A DNA stretch of 64,000 nucleotides from the NCBI RefSeq assembly GCF_028283705.1, contig NZ_JAPWKD010000019.1, forward strand, positions 1-64,000, given 5' to 3'. The stretch comes from Pantoea sp. (GTDB lineage Bacteria > Pseudomonadota > Gammaproteobacteria > Enterobacterales > Enterobacteriaceae). Both the position numbers and the translations under genes were made by a program. Below the pieces are notes generated by a model. The model saw only the letters and a list, made by a program, of their open reading frames with translations, was not told the origin of the DNA and did not search any database. Below, piece by piece: positions 42,460-50,797 of the stretch (position 1 is its first letter; every line of letters starts with the position of its first letter).

Positions 42460-42485
42460 GGCGGCTAGCGAAAATGGTAGCCGCC
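42460..42485 (-). terminator. Terminator after the siderophore-binding protein gene
   Basis: GGCGGCTA and TAGCCGCC form a perfect 8-bp stem around a 10-base loop, followed on the minus strand by TCTTTC. It starts 6 bases after the stop codon of the gene ending at 42492. Confidence 0.75.
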
Positions 42486-42491
42486 GGATGC

Positions 42492-43583
42492 TCAATTATG
42501 GGTCCAGTAGGTGCCGGTTTCGGGAATCGGCAGGAACTGCTGATTCATTTCACGCAGGGTTTCATCCGGGGATAAATCGTGGAATAAGTCCGGATGGAAG
42601 GTTTTGGCAAAGAACTCGGCTACCAGCAGATGCCACGGGCTCATATAAAAGTTCTGCCAGAAAGCGAACGCCTTGTGCTGCTGCACGGCGTTAAGCACCG
42701 ATACCGTGCCATCCTGCGCCAGCGCCCTGATAAAGGTGGTCTGCGCACTGGCTGCGTTTACCTGTGGTCCCAGTTGCAGGAAAGCTTTATCCTCCGGGCC
42801 TGCCGAGCCGGTGGCGATATAAATATCCGGGTTGGCGGCCAGCACTGCCTCAGGGTTGAGTTGCCCAAACACCGCCGGGAAGCGTCCGGCGGCAATATTG
42901 TCACCTCCGGCAAAGGCAATCAGATCGGCGAGATTACCGTGAGCCACGGTGGTGCAGCATTCGGCCTTTTTCCCCAGATGCAGTTGCAGCATGACTTTAG
43001 GACGCGGTCCCTTCCAGCCCGCCAGCCGATCGCGGATAAGCTGCATATGCTGCTGATAGAAGGCAATAAAACGCTCGCTTTTCGCCTGGTCATTGAGCGC
43101 TTCCCCGAGGGTGCGCAGGCTGGCAACGGTATTCGCCAGCGGATCGACGCGAAAATCGAGGAACAGCACCGGGATCTTTGACGCAGCCAGTTGCTGCATA
43201 AACAGGGAGTTGTTAGGCGGGGTGCGGGCATAGACCGGCAAAATCACCAGGTCAGGGCGCAGGGCAATAATCTTCTCAACATTGAGCTGGGAAAAGTTGG
43301 AGTTGCCGATCTGCTCGATATTGGCGATGGCCGGGAATGCTTTGACATAGCGCTGCCAGGTTTGTTTGTCGAGATTGCGCAGATCTGCGGGCCAGCCCAC
43401 CACACGCTTCGCCGGGTTGCCGTCTTCAACCAGTGCCAGCGTATAAATCATCCGGCTCTCGCCAATCACGATACGTTGCGGATTATCCGGCACCTCCACC
43501 TGACGTTGCAGGCTATCGGTGAGGGTTTTGGCCTGCACCACAAACGGCAACAGCAGGCACAATGCCGCGAGAAATCGTTTCAT
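42492..43583 (-). CDS. Periplasmic iron-siderophore binding protein (BtuF/FecB fold)
   Basis: A 363-residue class-III binding protein with a signal peptide (MKRFLAALCLLLPFVVQA-KT). The fold markers are PQRIVIGESRMIYTLALVED, VEKIIALRPDLVILPVYA, IPVLFLDFRVDPLANTVASL and LNPEAVLAANPDIYIATGS. It follows the TonB-dependent receptor gene and should accept its ligand. No permease or ATPase gene is nearby, so it must share an importer encoded elsewhere. A hairpin at 43601-43622 lies between the two genes. Confidence 0.82.
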   Translation of the reverse strand: MKRFLAALCLLLPFVVQAKTLTDSLQRQVEVPDNPQRIVIGESRMIYTLALVEDGNPAKRVVGWPADLRNLDKQTWQRYVKAFPAIANIEQIGNSNFSQLNVEKIIALRPDLVILPVYARTPPNNSLFMQQLAASKIPVLFLDFRVDPLANTVASLRTLGEALNDQAKSERFIAFYQQHMQLIRDRLAGWKGPRPKVMLQLHLGKKAECCTTVAHGNLADLIAFAGGDNIAAGRFPAVFGQLNPEAVLAANPDIYIATGSAGPEDKAFLQLGPQVNAASAQTTFIRALAQDGTVSVLNAVQQHKAFAFWQNFYMSPWHLLVAEFFAKTFHPDLFHDLSPDETLREMNQQFLPIPETGTYWTHN

Positions 43584-43600
43584 GCATAGGTTCTCTTGTG

Positions 43601-43622
43601 GCTCCGCCCGTTAAGGCGGAGC
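43601..43622 (-). other. Hairpin between receptor and binding-protein genes
   Basis: GCTCCGCC and GGCGGAGC form a perfect 8-bp stem around CGTTAA. No U tract follows on the minus strand. It may dampen expression of the binding protein relative to the receptor or protect the receptor mRNA. Confidence 0.55.
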
Positions 43623-43630
43623 GAATCAGG

Positions 43631-45772
43631 TTAGAAATCCACTGATGCCTGCAGGTACATCACGCGCGGCTCACCCTCGATCACGCGCAGGTTACCGGCG
43701 CTGGATTCGTAATATTCCCGGTTAAACAGGTTTTTCACGTTCAACTTCAGCTGGGTATGTTTACCCACCAGCTGGCTATCCCAGGCGATAAAGGCATCGG
43801 CCACGGTATAGGCAGGCATGACAAAGCTGTTTTCCGGGTCGCCCGCACGGGTGCCGACATACCGCCCGCCACCACCAACACGCAACTCACCCGGCAGCCA
43901 GGAGAAGCGCAGGGTATGGCTCAGATACAGGCTGCCCATATTGGTGGGGGCGTTGACCAGACGGTTGCCCACGTTATCCGGGTTAACGTTATCTTCGACG
44001 ATTTCCGTCTTGTCGTAGCTGTAGTTGGCAATCAGATTCCAGTCCGGTGCGATTTCACCGTTAACTTCCAGTTCCGCCCCGGTCGAGCGGGCCTTGGGAA
44101 TGTTGCGCGTCACACCGTTGATAAAGATCGACATATCGCTTTCATCAATACGGTACAGCGCCAGCGTGGCGGCCAGATTCGGTGCGACCTGCCATTTCGA
44201 ACCCACTTCCCAGGTGGTGCCTTTCTCGGTGGAGGCGACATCACCGTTATCGTCGGTCTGTGTGGACGGGGTGAAGGACTTGCTGTAGCTGCCGTACAGC
44301 GAGACATCCGGCAACACTTTATACACCACGCCCAGCTGCGGCAGGAAGGCGTTGCCGCGATCGTTCAGGGTGGTTTCCGGGTTGATAAAACCGTTGCTGG
44401 AGGTTTGCGTATAACGCTGGAAGCGTCCACCCAGTACCGCGATCCACTTATCCGTCAGATGGATGTTGTCTTTGGCAAACAGCGAACGACTGTACAGGTT
44501 GGTACGCAGATTACTCAGCGCGTCATTGTAAGTGCTGTCGCTGAGTACCGGCTCCTCACCATACACCGGATCGTACATGTTAAAAGTACGGGAAACGGTA
44601 CCGCGATAAGAACGTGCCTTGTAGGTTTCATTTTGCTCATAATCAACGCCCAGCAGCAGGTCATGCTGCATCCCGGCGATCACCGGTGAGCCGCTGATAT
44701 CCCAGGAAACGTACTCGGTCTGGTGGTTGAAGCCACGGTTGGCATCCGCACGGCGTGACACAATGCCGGTGGTGGTATTAATCGCTGTGGCGCGCACTTC
44801 GTTACTGTCGTAACGGCGCTGCATCCAGCCATAGTTCAGGTGGGTGTCCCACGTATCATCGAGGTTGTAGCCATAGCTGACGTTGAGACGTTTGTTTTTG
44901 CCCCACGCATGGTTGGCACTGTCATCGAGGCGACGGTTGTAAGGAATATCGACCGGTTTACCGTTGATAAAGGCGGTACCGCGATCGTAAGGCACATCGT
45001 ATTTGTACTCGACGTAACTGATGTTGAAGGTGGCACGCTCGCCATACCAGCTCAGTGAAGGGGCCAGCAGGGTGTGTTCATTCACGCCGAAATTGCGCCA
45101 GTAATCTTCGCGCTGGCGTTCCGCCACCATGCGGAAGGCAAAGCCATTACCCAGCGGGCCGGTGATATCCACCATGCCGGTGCCGCCGCCATAGCTGCTG
45201 GACTCGCCGCTGATATGGGTGTTCCACTCATACTGCGGCTTTTTACTCACCAGGTTGATGATGCCGCCTGGGTTAAGGATGCCGTACAGCAGGGAGGAAG
45301 AACCCTTCAGCACTTCCACATGGTCGATGCTGGAGTCCATGGTCAGTCCCTGGTTGCTGCGCACGCCGTCGATAAAGATCGAGCCGTCGGTGTTGGAACC
45401 GAATCCACGCTTCACGAAGCCATCCTCGGTGCCGCCCAGCGTGTTGCCCTGGGTCACGCCACTGACAAACTTCACGGCATCGTTCAGGCTGGTGACCTGG
45501 TAATCCTTCATTACCTGGGGTGTCACCACGCTGATCGACTGTGGCGTTTCATTACGCGGCGTATTGGTTCTGAGCGTTGCCGCCGCATCATCCTGGTTAT
45601 AACTGCCGGTGTTGCTGGTAGAAGACTGATCGGCTGTCACTGTCAGGGTTTGATCCTGAGTGGTTTCTGCGGCTGCGGCAGAATGACCATAGAGAAGCGT
45701 TGATGCCAGTAAGACCTGTGACCCAGAGAGCGTATATTTTACCGCTGGTGAAAAGAAAGAAAGATACTTCAT
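43631..45772 (-). CDS. TonB-dependent siderophore receptor (FhuA/FoxA-like)
   Basis: A 713-residue outer-membrane receptor with an extended signal region ending near GHSAAAA. The TonB box is probably within QDQTLTVTAD. The plug domain has TPQSISVVTPQVMKDYQVTS, DGFVKRGF, IFIDGVRSNQG, VEVLKGSSSLLYGILNPGGI and INLVSKKP. The barrel ends KLNVKNLFNREYYESS and a C-terminal Phe. It probably takes up a ferric hydroxamate siderophore; the exact one cannot be told. A Fur-type box lies 47-65 bases upstream. Confidence 0.9.
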   Translation of the reverse strand: MKYLSFFSPAVKYTLSGSQVLLASTLLYGHSAAAAETTQDQTLTVTADQSSTSNTGSYNQDDAAATLRTNTPRNETPQSISVVTPQVMKDYQVTSLNDAVKFVSGVTQGNTLGGTEDGFVKRGFGSNTDGSIFIDGVRSNQGLTMDSSIDHVEVLKGSSSLLYGILNPGGIINLVSKKPQYEWNTHISGESSSYGGGTGMVDITGPLGNGFAFRMVAERQREDYWRNFGVNEHTLLAPSLSWYGERATFNISYVEYKYDVPYDRGTAFINGKPVDIPYNRRLDDSANHAWGKNKRLNVSYGYNLDDTWDTHLNYGWMQRRYDSNEVRATAINTTTGIVSRRADANRGFNHQTEYVSWDISGSPVIAGMQHDLLLGVDYEQNETYKARSYRGTVSRTFNMYDPVYGEEPVLSDSTYNDALSNLRTNLYSRSLFAKDNIHLTDKWIAVLGGRFQRYTQTSSNGFINPETTLNDRGNAFLPQLGVVYKVLPDVSLYGSYSKSFTPSTQTDDNGDVASTEKGTTWEVGSKWQVAPNLAATLALYRIDESDMSIFINGVTRNIPKARSTGAELEVNGEIAPDWNLIANYSYDKTEIVEDNVNPDNVGNRLVNAPTNMGSLYLSHTLRFSWLPGELRVGGGGRYVGTRAGDPENSFVMPAYTVADAFIAWDSQLVGKHTQLKLNVKNLFNREYYESSAGNLRVIEGEPRVMYLQASVDF

Positions 45773-46304
45773 TTAACTAAATCCGCATCAAAGAGAATTA
45801 TTTTGAAAGCTGGATACTAATGAGATTGATTTTCATTTACAACCATTTCTTGTTATTTCAGGGAAAATAAATCATTCACCTAAATAAAAAATGGAGATTT
45901 TCACGCAGGAGAAAACATTATTTCCTGATAATGGAAAATATAATGTAGTGAATAATATGATTTAAAATCATTATGATATGTTGTAAATGTAGTAGTTGAT
46001 GTAGCGTCATAATATTTACCCTCATTAGACTACATTTCTCTGCCAGGAAGGGATTAGCAACGACACTTTTGATGGATTATTGCGTTGAACTTATTAAGTC
46101 ATAAATTAAGGTATTCTTAATATTCAGAAGAATAATGAGCGAATGCGACGCTATGGCTGACTAAATAACCATCGACCATTCTTTACTTAGCGAGCCTGTT
46201 CAGGCTTTACTATTAAGCAAAACGGCCCGAAAGTTAGCCTGAAAACGTGACAATAAATGAGAAAAGGCTGATTAACTGCATAATTTATAAGGTGTTTAAC
46301 TCCG
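45773..46304. other. Long AT-rich divergent intergenic region
   Basis: About 530 AT-rich bases between the siderophore receptor and the RpiR regulator. Apart from the Fur box it contains a perfect inverted repeat ATGATTT-A-AAATCAT (45957-45971). I see no gene or RNA gene here; the promoter of the RpiR gene should lie in the last 150 bases. Confidence 0.5.
45819..45837 (-). promoter_or_regulatory. Fur-type box of the siderophore receptor
   Basis: AATGAGATTGATTTTCATT is a 19-base imperfect inverted repeat like classical Fur sites (AATGAGA...TTTTCATT arms). Its place 47-65 bases upstream of a siderophore receptor gene supports iron repression. Confidence 0.7.
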
Positions 46305-47216
46305 GTGACTGAGTCCAATCCCAAAATCAGTAAAAAACCCTATGATCTCTATGGCGAACGCTTCCACGCCAATAAGCATCTGTTAACTCCCCGGCTGTTA
46401 AAAGTCGCACAGCACATTCACCAGCATCGCAGTGCCGTGCTGGATAAAACCGCGCTGGAGATTGCGATTGATACCCAGACTTCTGACGCCACGGTGATCC
46501 GCGCCATCCAGGCGCTGGGTTTTTCTGGCTTCCGGGATCTGAAGATTGTGATTGCCGAATATCTGGGGGTCACCCGCCGTTCACCGGCGCGAGTGGCGGT
46601 GACCGTCAATGAACTCTCACAGGATGCGCGGGGCAGCATCGATTTCGTGCTCGACAGTTATCGCATCAGTTGCGAGATGCTGGCGGCACCGGACAATCGT
46701 CAGGCCATTCAGCAGGCCATCGGGCTGTTGCAGCAGGCGGAGCGGGTGGCGATTTTCGGTATTGGCGCATCCGCCATCCTGGCGGATTACACCGCGCGGC
46801 TGTTCAAACGCAATGGCACCCCTTCGTATGTGCTTAACCGCACCGGCATTTCGCTGAGTGAACAGATCGCTGATATGCGCCACGCGGATGTGCTGATTAT
46901 GCTGGTGCAGAGCAGTGCGCACCCGGAAGGGCTGGTGACTCTGGCAGAAGCTCAGCGGCTGGGGATGAAAATTGTGCTGCTAACCGCCACGCCCGACAGC
47001 ATTTTCGCGCAGCATGCCGATGTGATGATTGAGATTCCGCGCAGTCGTTCGGCTGACAAAATGCCAGTACATGCCACGCCGATGATCTGCCTGGAAATCC
47101 TGGTGCTGGGGCTGGCCGCCGCAGCACCGGTTGCCACCATGACCAGCATGAGCAAGCTGTATGAGATCAGCAATGCGCTGACTCGTCCTGGTGCGCGTAA
47201 GAACAAGTCGTCATAA
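46305..47216 (+). CDS. MurR/RpiR-family regulator
   Basis: A 303-residue regulator with an N-terminal helix-turn-helix (LTPRLLKVAQHIHQHRSAVL, TQTSDATVIRAIQALGFSGF) and a SIS sugar-phosphate domain (RVAIFGIGASAILADYTARL, ADVLIMLVQSSAHPEGLV, KIVLLTATPDSIFAQHADVM). Start is a GTG with AAGGTG ten bases upstream. It has no obvious partner operon: the gene behind it is convergent and nearly abuts it (6 bases between stops). Targets are unknown. Confidence 0.82.
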   Translation: MTESNPKISKKPYDLYGERFHANKHLLTPRLLKVAQHIHQHRSAVLDKTALEIAIDTQTSDATVIRAIQALGFSGFRDLKIVIAEYLGVTRRSPARVAVTVNELSQDARGSIDFVLDSYRISCEMLAAPDNRQAIQQAIGLLQQAERVAIFGIGASAILADYTARLFKRNGTPSYVLNRTGISLSEQIADMRHADVLIMLVQSSAHPEGLVTLAEAQRLGMKIVLLTATPDSIFAQHADVMIEIPRSRSADKMPVHATPMICLEILVLGLAAAAPVATMTSMSKLYEISNALTRPGARKNKSS

Positions 47217-47222
47217 ATGGCC

Positions 47223-47792
47223 TCAGGCAGCGCAGACACCAACGCTCTGGCAGCGATAGACCAACGCCGGGGGCAGGTTGCGCATCACTCTGGTGCGCGT
47301 CCAGTGGAAGTAGCCGGAAAGCAACGGTTCTGACAGCGAGGTGTACTGGAACTGAATAAATACGCCGCCGGGATTCAGCGAGGCGACCACACGTTGCAGG
47401 ATGCGATGGCGCAGCGGTTCCGGCAACGACAATAAGGGTAAACAGGAAAAAATGGCATCGCATCCCTGTTCGACCTGTTCTGCAGAATCCGTGAACACGG
47501 TCAGGCGGTTATCGTTTAGCGAGGAGAGTTTCAACGCCAGCCGGGGATTGATTTCATAAGCTGACAGAGTGGCGCTGGAGTGCATACGGTTTAATAAATG
47601 GCGCGTCAGAACGCCGTCCCCGGCACCCAGCTCTGCGACATGATGCGCCTGCTCCCAATCCACCGCATCTGACATTCTGCGACAAAGGGAGGGTGAAGAG
47701 GGAGCAATTGAGCCAAAGGCGCGGGGGTTAGCAATAAACGCCTGCATATAACGGGTCTTTTCTTTGAGCAATGAAAAAGTGGTTAATATCAC
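47223..47792 (-). CDS. Class I SAM methyltransferase, PmtA-like
   Basis: A 189-residue methyltransferase. The SAM-binding motif I is VAELGAGDGVLTRHLL, preceded by NPRAFGSIAPSSPSLCRRM, which is typical of the phospholipid N-methyltransferase-like subgroup. Acidic motif II is ATLSAYEINPRL, and CDAIFSCLPLLSLPEPLRHR and LNPGGVFIQFQYTS follow. I start at GTG 47792 because GGAGGTG lies six bases upstream. A CusR-type box is about 93-108 bases upstream. Lipid methylation is an inference from resemblance. Confidence 0.75.
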   Translation of the reverse strand: MILTTFSLLKEKTRYMQAFIANPRAFGSIAPSSPSLCRRMSDAVDWEQAHHVAELGAGDGVLTRHLLNRMHSSATLSAYEINPRLALKLSSLNDNRLTVFTDSAEQVEQGCDAIFSCLPLLSLPEPLRHRILQRVVASLNPGGVFIQFQYTSLSEPLLSGYFHWTRTRVMRNLPPALVYRCQSVGVCAA

Positions 47793-47884
47793 GGTTATCA
47801 CCTCCAGGTGTATCACTGGAGTTTAGCCATGCATTTCTTAAGGAAAACTTAAAGGGGCCAGTTTTAAGAGTGAATCCGGCCAGG

Positions 47885-47900
47885 ATGACGAAATTGTCAT
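47885..47900 (-). promoter_or_regulatory. CusR-type box, copy 3 (SAM methyltransferase)
   Basis: ATGACGA-AA-TTGTCAT matches the box consensus at 13 of 14 fixed positions. It is 93-108 bases upstream of the methyltransferase start, a similar distance as for the other two copies. Confidence 0.6.
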
Positions 47901-47933
47901 GTTGCGGCAATCATAACAGCGCTATTTGTAACA

Positions 47934-47955
47934 GCGCGATAAATCGCGCCGCTAC
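47934..47955. repeat. REP-like element, single copy
   Basis: GCGCGATAAATCG... ending in CGCCGCTAC is identical over 22 bases to the right arm of the repeat at 36355-36376. It lies between the methyltransferase promoter and the end of the diguanylate cyclase gene. Confidence 0.78.
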
Positions 47956-47977
47956 GAATGTGTGCAAATACGCAAGT

Positions 47978-49360
47978 TTATTGCTGAACAATACGGTTTC
48001 TGCCACCGCGTTTGGCTTCATATAACGCAGTATCGGCCTTATTCAGTAATAAATTATAATCCGGGTGACCGCTATGTAATGTATAACCAATACTGACCGT
48101 GAGAGTGATTGTTTTTCCGGACACGGTTTCAAAAGGCGTATTGTTGACAATGCGACGAATCCGTTCTAATAACGTATAGGTTTCCGACTGACCAGCCTCA
48201 ACCAGAACAATCAAAAACTCTTCACCGCCATAGCGGAATAAATAGTCGCTAGCACGAATATTATCACTCAACAGGTTAGCGATATGTGTTAACGCGCGAT
48301 CACCAACCGAATGTCCCCATTCATCATTCACCTTTTTAAAGAAGTCCACGTCAATGATAGCGACACTTAACGGCAAACGGTTTTCCATTGCCAGGCTGAC
48401 TTCATGTTTTAAAATAATCGGCAGGTAACGTTTATTGAGTAAATTAGTCAGCGCATCTTTACCATCCTGCATATGAGAGACGTCGTTAAATAACATCTCC
48501 ATATAGGTATTAATTTTCTGACAGTTAGCGTGGATAACACGCAACAGTTCCTGCAATTTTTCTACCGGTATGGCCGTGGTTAAATCAATGCCCGCCATGG
48601 TTGCATCAATCTTCGCCATCAGCTGGCGCATCTGTTGAATCTGGGGGTTTTCACCAAACTGGCGCACGCATTTATGGCGGAACCACAGGCCAAAGTTAGA
48701 TTCGGAAATATTCAGCAGTTGTTCCGTTTGCGATACGCCACTCACCAGATTATAGATAACCGAGTTTTCCCAGCTGGAAAGGGCAGATTGCTGTTTGCCC
48801 TGTTCCTGCCAGGCATTATTCATCAGTACATGCATACGATAAGCTTCTTCATTACGCGTGGCCCGATAATGGGACATCGCATAGGCATGGCTCATCATTT
48901 CGATGGCAATATCAATTGCCATCGCAGCATAGTGCATCACCTGTAAACTGAGGGGATACGGTATATCATGCTGGGCAACATAAGCAAAAATACCGTATTT
49001 TAGCTGCCGGGCACCGCGCTGAACAAATTCAACCGGAATACCAATACGGGCATGTACGCCACCGACGTGGTATTGCAGCTGCGCCAGGTTTTCAAATTGG
49101 CTTTCATCCTCGGTCAGAATGGCCTTAACCCATTTCGACAGTGAACTACTGAGTCGCTCCTCAACAAGTTCATAAGACAAATGCCTGGAAATAGCCGGAT
49201 CTTTGAGCAATGTTTCATAAAAGCGGTGAGCAAGATTATCGGACTGCGTTTCCGCAATCTGACGTAAAATAGCGATAACATCTTGCGGAAGTGCTGCACG
49301 TAATGGACGCCATTCTTGCAGAATGACTGCGATATATTGTTCTATTTCTTCCTGCATCAT
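47978..49360 (-). CDS. Globin-coupled diguanylate cyclase (DosC/YddV-like)
   Basis: A 460-residue soluble enzyme making cyclic di-GMP. Residues 1-155 are a globin sensor with the proximal haem His at about 103 in GGVHARIGIPVEFVQRG and Tyr in FYETLL, matching DosC. A middle helical domain (about 175-290) includes FGLWFRHK. The GGDEF domain has LLNKRYLPIILKHE, IIDVDFFKKVNDEWGHSVGD and active site RYGGEEFLIVL. An RxxD inhibitory site (RASD) lies five residues before GGEEF. The start has two adjacent ATGs; the ribosome-binding site is weak. Likely oxygen-responsive by analogy. Confidence 0.92.
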   Translation of the reverse strand: MMQEEIEQYIAVILQEWRPLRAALPQDVIAILRQIAETQSDNLAHRFYETLLKDPAISRHLSYELVEERLSSSLSKWVKAILTEDESQFENLAQLQYHVGGVHARIGIPVEFVQRGARQLKYGIFAYVAQHDIPYPLSLQVMHYAAMAIDIAIEMMSHAYAMSHYRATRNEEAYRMHVLMNNAWQEQGKQQSALSSWENSVIYNLVSGVSQTEQLLNISESNFGLWFRHKCVRQFGENPQIQQMRQLMAKIDATMAGIDLTTAIPVEKLQELLRVIHANCQKINTYMEMLFNDVSHMQDGKDALTNLLNKRYLPIILKHEVSLAMENRLPLSVAIIDVDFFKKVNDEWGHSVGDRALTHIANLLSDNIRASDYLFRYGGEEFLIVLVEAGQSETYTLLERIRRIVNNTPFETVSGKTITLTVSIGYTLHSGHPDYNLLLNKADTALYEAKRGGRNRIVQQ

Positions 49361-49480
49361 TAAACAAACCAAATGTTAGCTGGATATCCCGGTGAAAATA
49401 TATCGTATCACACCTGGTGTAATGTGCCTTTGTTTTAACAATAGCATGACAATAAGAGCTAAAATTAAGACAAATAACCG

Positions 49481-49504
49481 CAACGGAACCCCCTGGTTCC
49501 GTTG
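49481..49504 (-). terminator. Terminator of the AraC regulator gene
   Basis: CAACGGAACC and GGTTCCGTTG form a perfect 10-bp stem with a 4-base loop, 7 bases after the AraC stop codon. On the minus strand CGGTTATTTG follows, a weak U tract. Confidence 0.72.
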
Positions 49505-49511
49505 CAGAACA

Positions 49512-50495
49512 TCAGGATTTATCCGGCGAGGGGATAAAAACCTGCACACTTTGCTTCAGAACCGAGTTAGGTGTGACCCCAAAGGCTTTACGGAACGCGT
49601 GGCTAAAGTGAGAAAAATCAGAGAATCCATAGTCGAGTGCCGCCTGAGAGACACTGGTTACCCGGCCCTGCTCCAGTGCATCGCGGCTGGCCTGTAATCT
49701 TTCCTGCCAGATGACGGCGGCGGGTGTCTTCTGTTTACGGGCAAACGTCCGGGCCACGGTACGCACGGAGACGTGATGGGCCAGCGCCATACTTTCTACG
49801 CTCAGCTCAGGATTGGTCAGGTTTCGGCTAATGTAGTTGCGCATTCTGGCGTACAGATCGCGCTCAGACGCCGCGTTGGCGTGATCCTGAAGCTCAAGAC
49901 TGAGCACCAGCAGATCCAGCAGCGTTTGCGAGAAGCGGCCAGCTACATCAGGGTTATCCATCAGCACCGGCGTCTGCACCGTCTGATAAATCATCTCCCG
50001 CAACGGGATAATCCCCGGGCGGGTATCATCAAGGATGGTGGCGGTGAAACCCACGCTGGCAGGTACTTTCCCGGTCAGCAGATGGCGCGGGATGCGAATC
50101 AGATGGTTATTTTTGCCGCCAATGCTAAAACGAAAGGTCTGCGCGGCATCGTACAGCACCAGATTCCCCGCCGCGAGGCTGGCTTTACGTCCCCCTTGTT
50201 CCAGTTGACCATAGCCACCCTGGATATAACCCAGCCACAGGTCGTCTTCCGGTCCGGTGCGCAGATGCTGTGACTTACGCTCCCAGTAGTGCAGCGTCGA
50301 GGTGAGGGTGCAGACATCGATCAGACCGACCTCCCGCACCGCAAGCTCCCCCTCAAAACGACCCTCCGCCAGCGGCTTACCATCTGAAGGAATGCAGTGA
50401 CGCAGAATGACATCATTCCAGTATTCAAAGCGCTGAGGCACGGCAACATGTTCGGTGGAATAGCGGATATCCCTGGATGTGGAATGACTCTTCAC
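49512..50495 (-). CDS. AraC/XylS-family activator of the aldoxime/nitrile operon
   Basis: A 327-residue regulator. The N-terminal AraC-binding-2 domain (about 15-190) has RFEYWNDVILRHC, YWERKSQHLRTGPEDDLWLG and SLAAGNLVLYDAAQTFRF. The DNA-binding domain (about 225-320) has two helix-turn-helices: LSVESMALAHHVSVRTVART and VSQAALDYGFSDFSHFSHAF then RKAFGVTP. It is divergent from the aldoxime dehydratase gene, the usual arrangement for such clusters. Two promoters in the cluster carry 21-bp-spaced direct repeats that this protein probably binds. Confidence 0.88.
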   Translation of the reverse strand: MKSHSTSRDIRYSTEHVAVPQRFEYWNDVILRHCIPSDGKPLAEGRFEGELAVREVGLIDVCTLTSTLHYWERKSQHLRTGPEDDLWLGYIQGGYGQLEQGGRKASLAAGNLVLYDAAQTFRFSIGGKNNHLIRIPRHLLTGKVPASVGFTATILDDTRPGIIPLREMIYQTVQTPVLMDNPDVAGRFSQTLLDLLVLSLELQDHANAASERDLYARMRNYISRNLTNPELSVESMALAHHVSVRTVARTFARKQKTPAAVIWQERLQASRDALEQGRVTSVSQAALDYGFSDFSHFSHAFRKAFGVTPNSVLKQSVQVFIPSPDKS

Positions 50496-50685
50496 AGCGA
50501 CACCTCATATGAAAACTGCGCATCAGGATTGATGGTTTCAAACTGAAAGCAATTTTTACGCCATGACGCTGGCGATATGAATTGGCGGGATAATTTGACT
50601 ATTCAGTGGCGCTGCCGCGGCGCAGCCGCACTATTGGCGGGCAACGCTGCACCGTTTCATTCCATCATCACCTGCGTCAGCAGGG

Positions 50686-50724
50686 TTGTCCTTTCCAGCC
50701 AGGTGATTGTCCGACTAAGCCAGG
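50686..50724 (+). promoter_or_regulatory. Direct-repeat operator of the aldoxime dehydratase promoter
   Basis: Two copies of TTGTCC-N7-CCAGG start at 50686 and 50707, exactly 21 bp apart, the spacing of XylS/AraC half-sites. A possible -10 (TAGTAT, 50744-50749) lies 19 bases after the second copy, so the promoter-proximal half-site would overlap the -35 position, as for class II activators. The pattern recurs at 52761-52799. Confidence 0.75.
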
Positions 50725-50797
50725 AAGCCAGAAAAAATCTCCTTAGTATCAATGGCGAATTAACCCATCGCTGAAAACTATTTACCTGGGAGTCTGT

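Noticed and set aside
43757..44689. 310-residue plus-strand open frame inside the TonB receptor
   Set aside because: Antisense shadow of a clearly conserved receptor gene.
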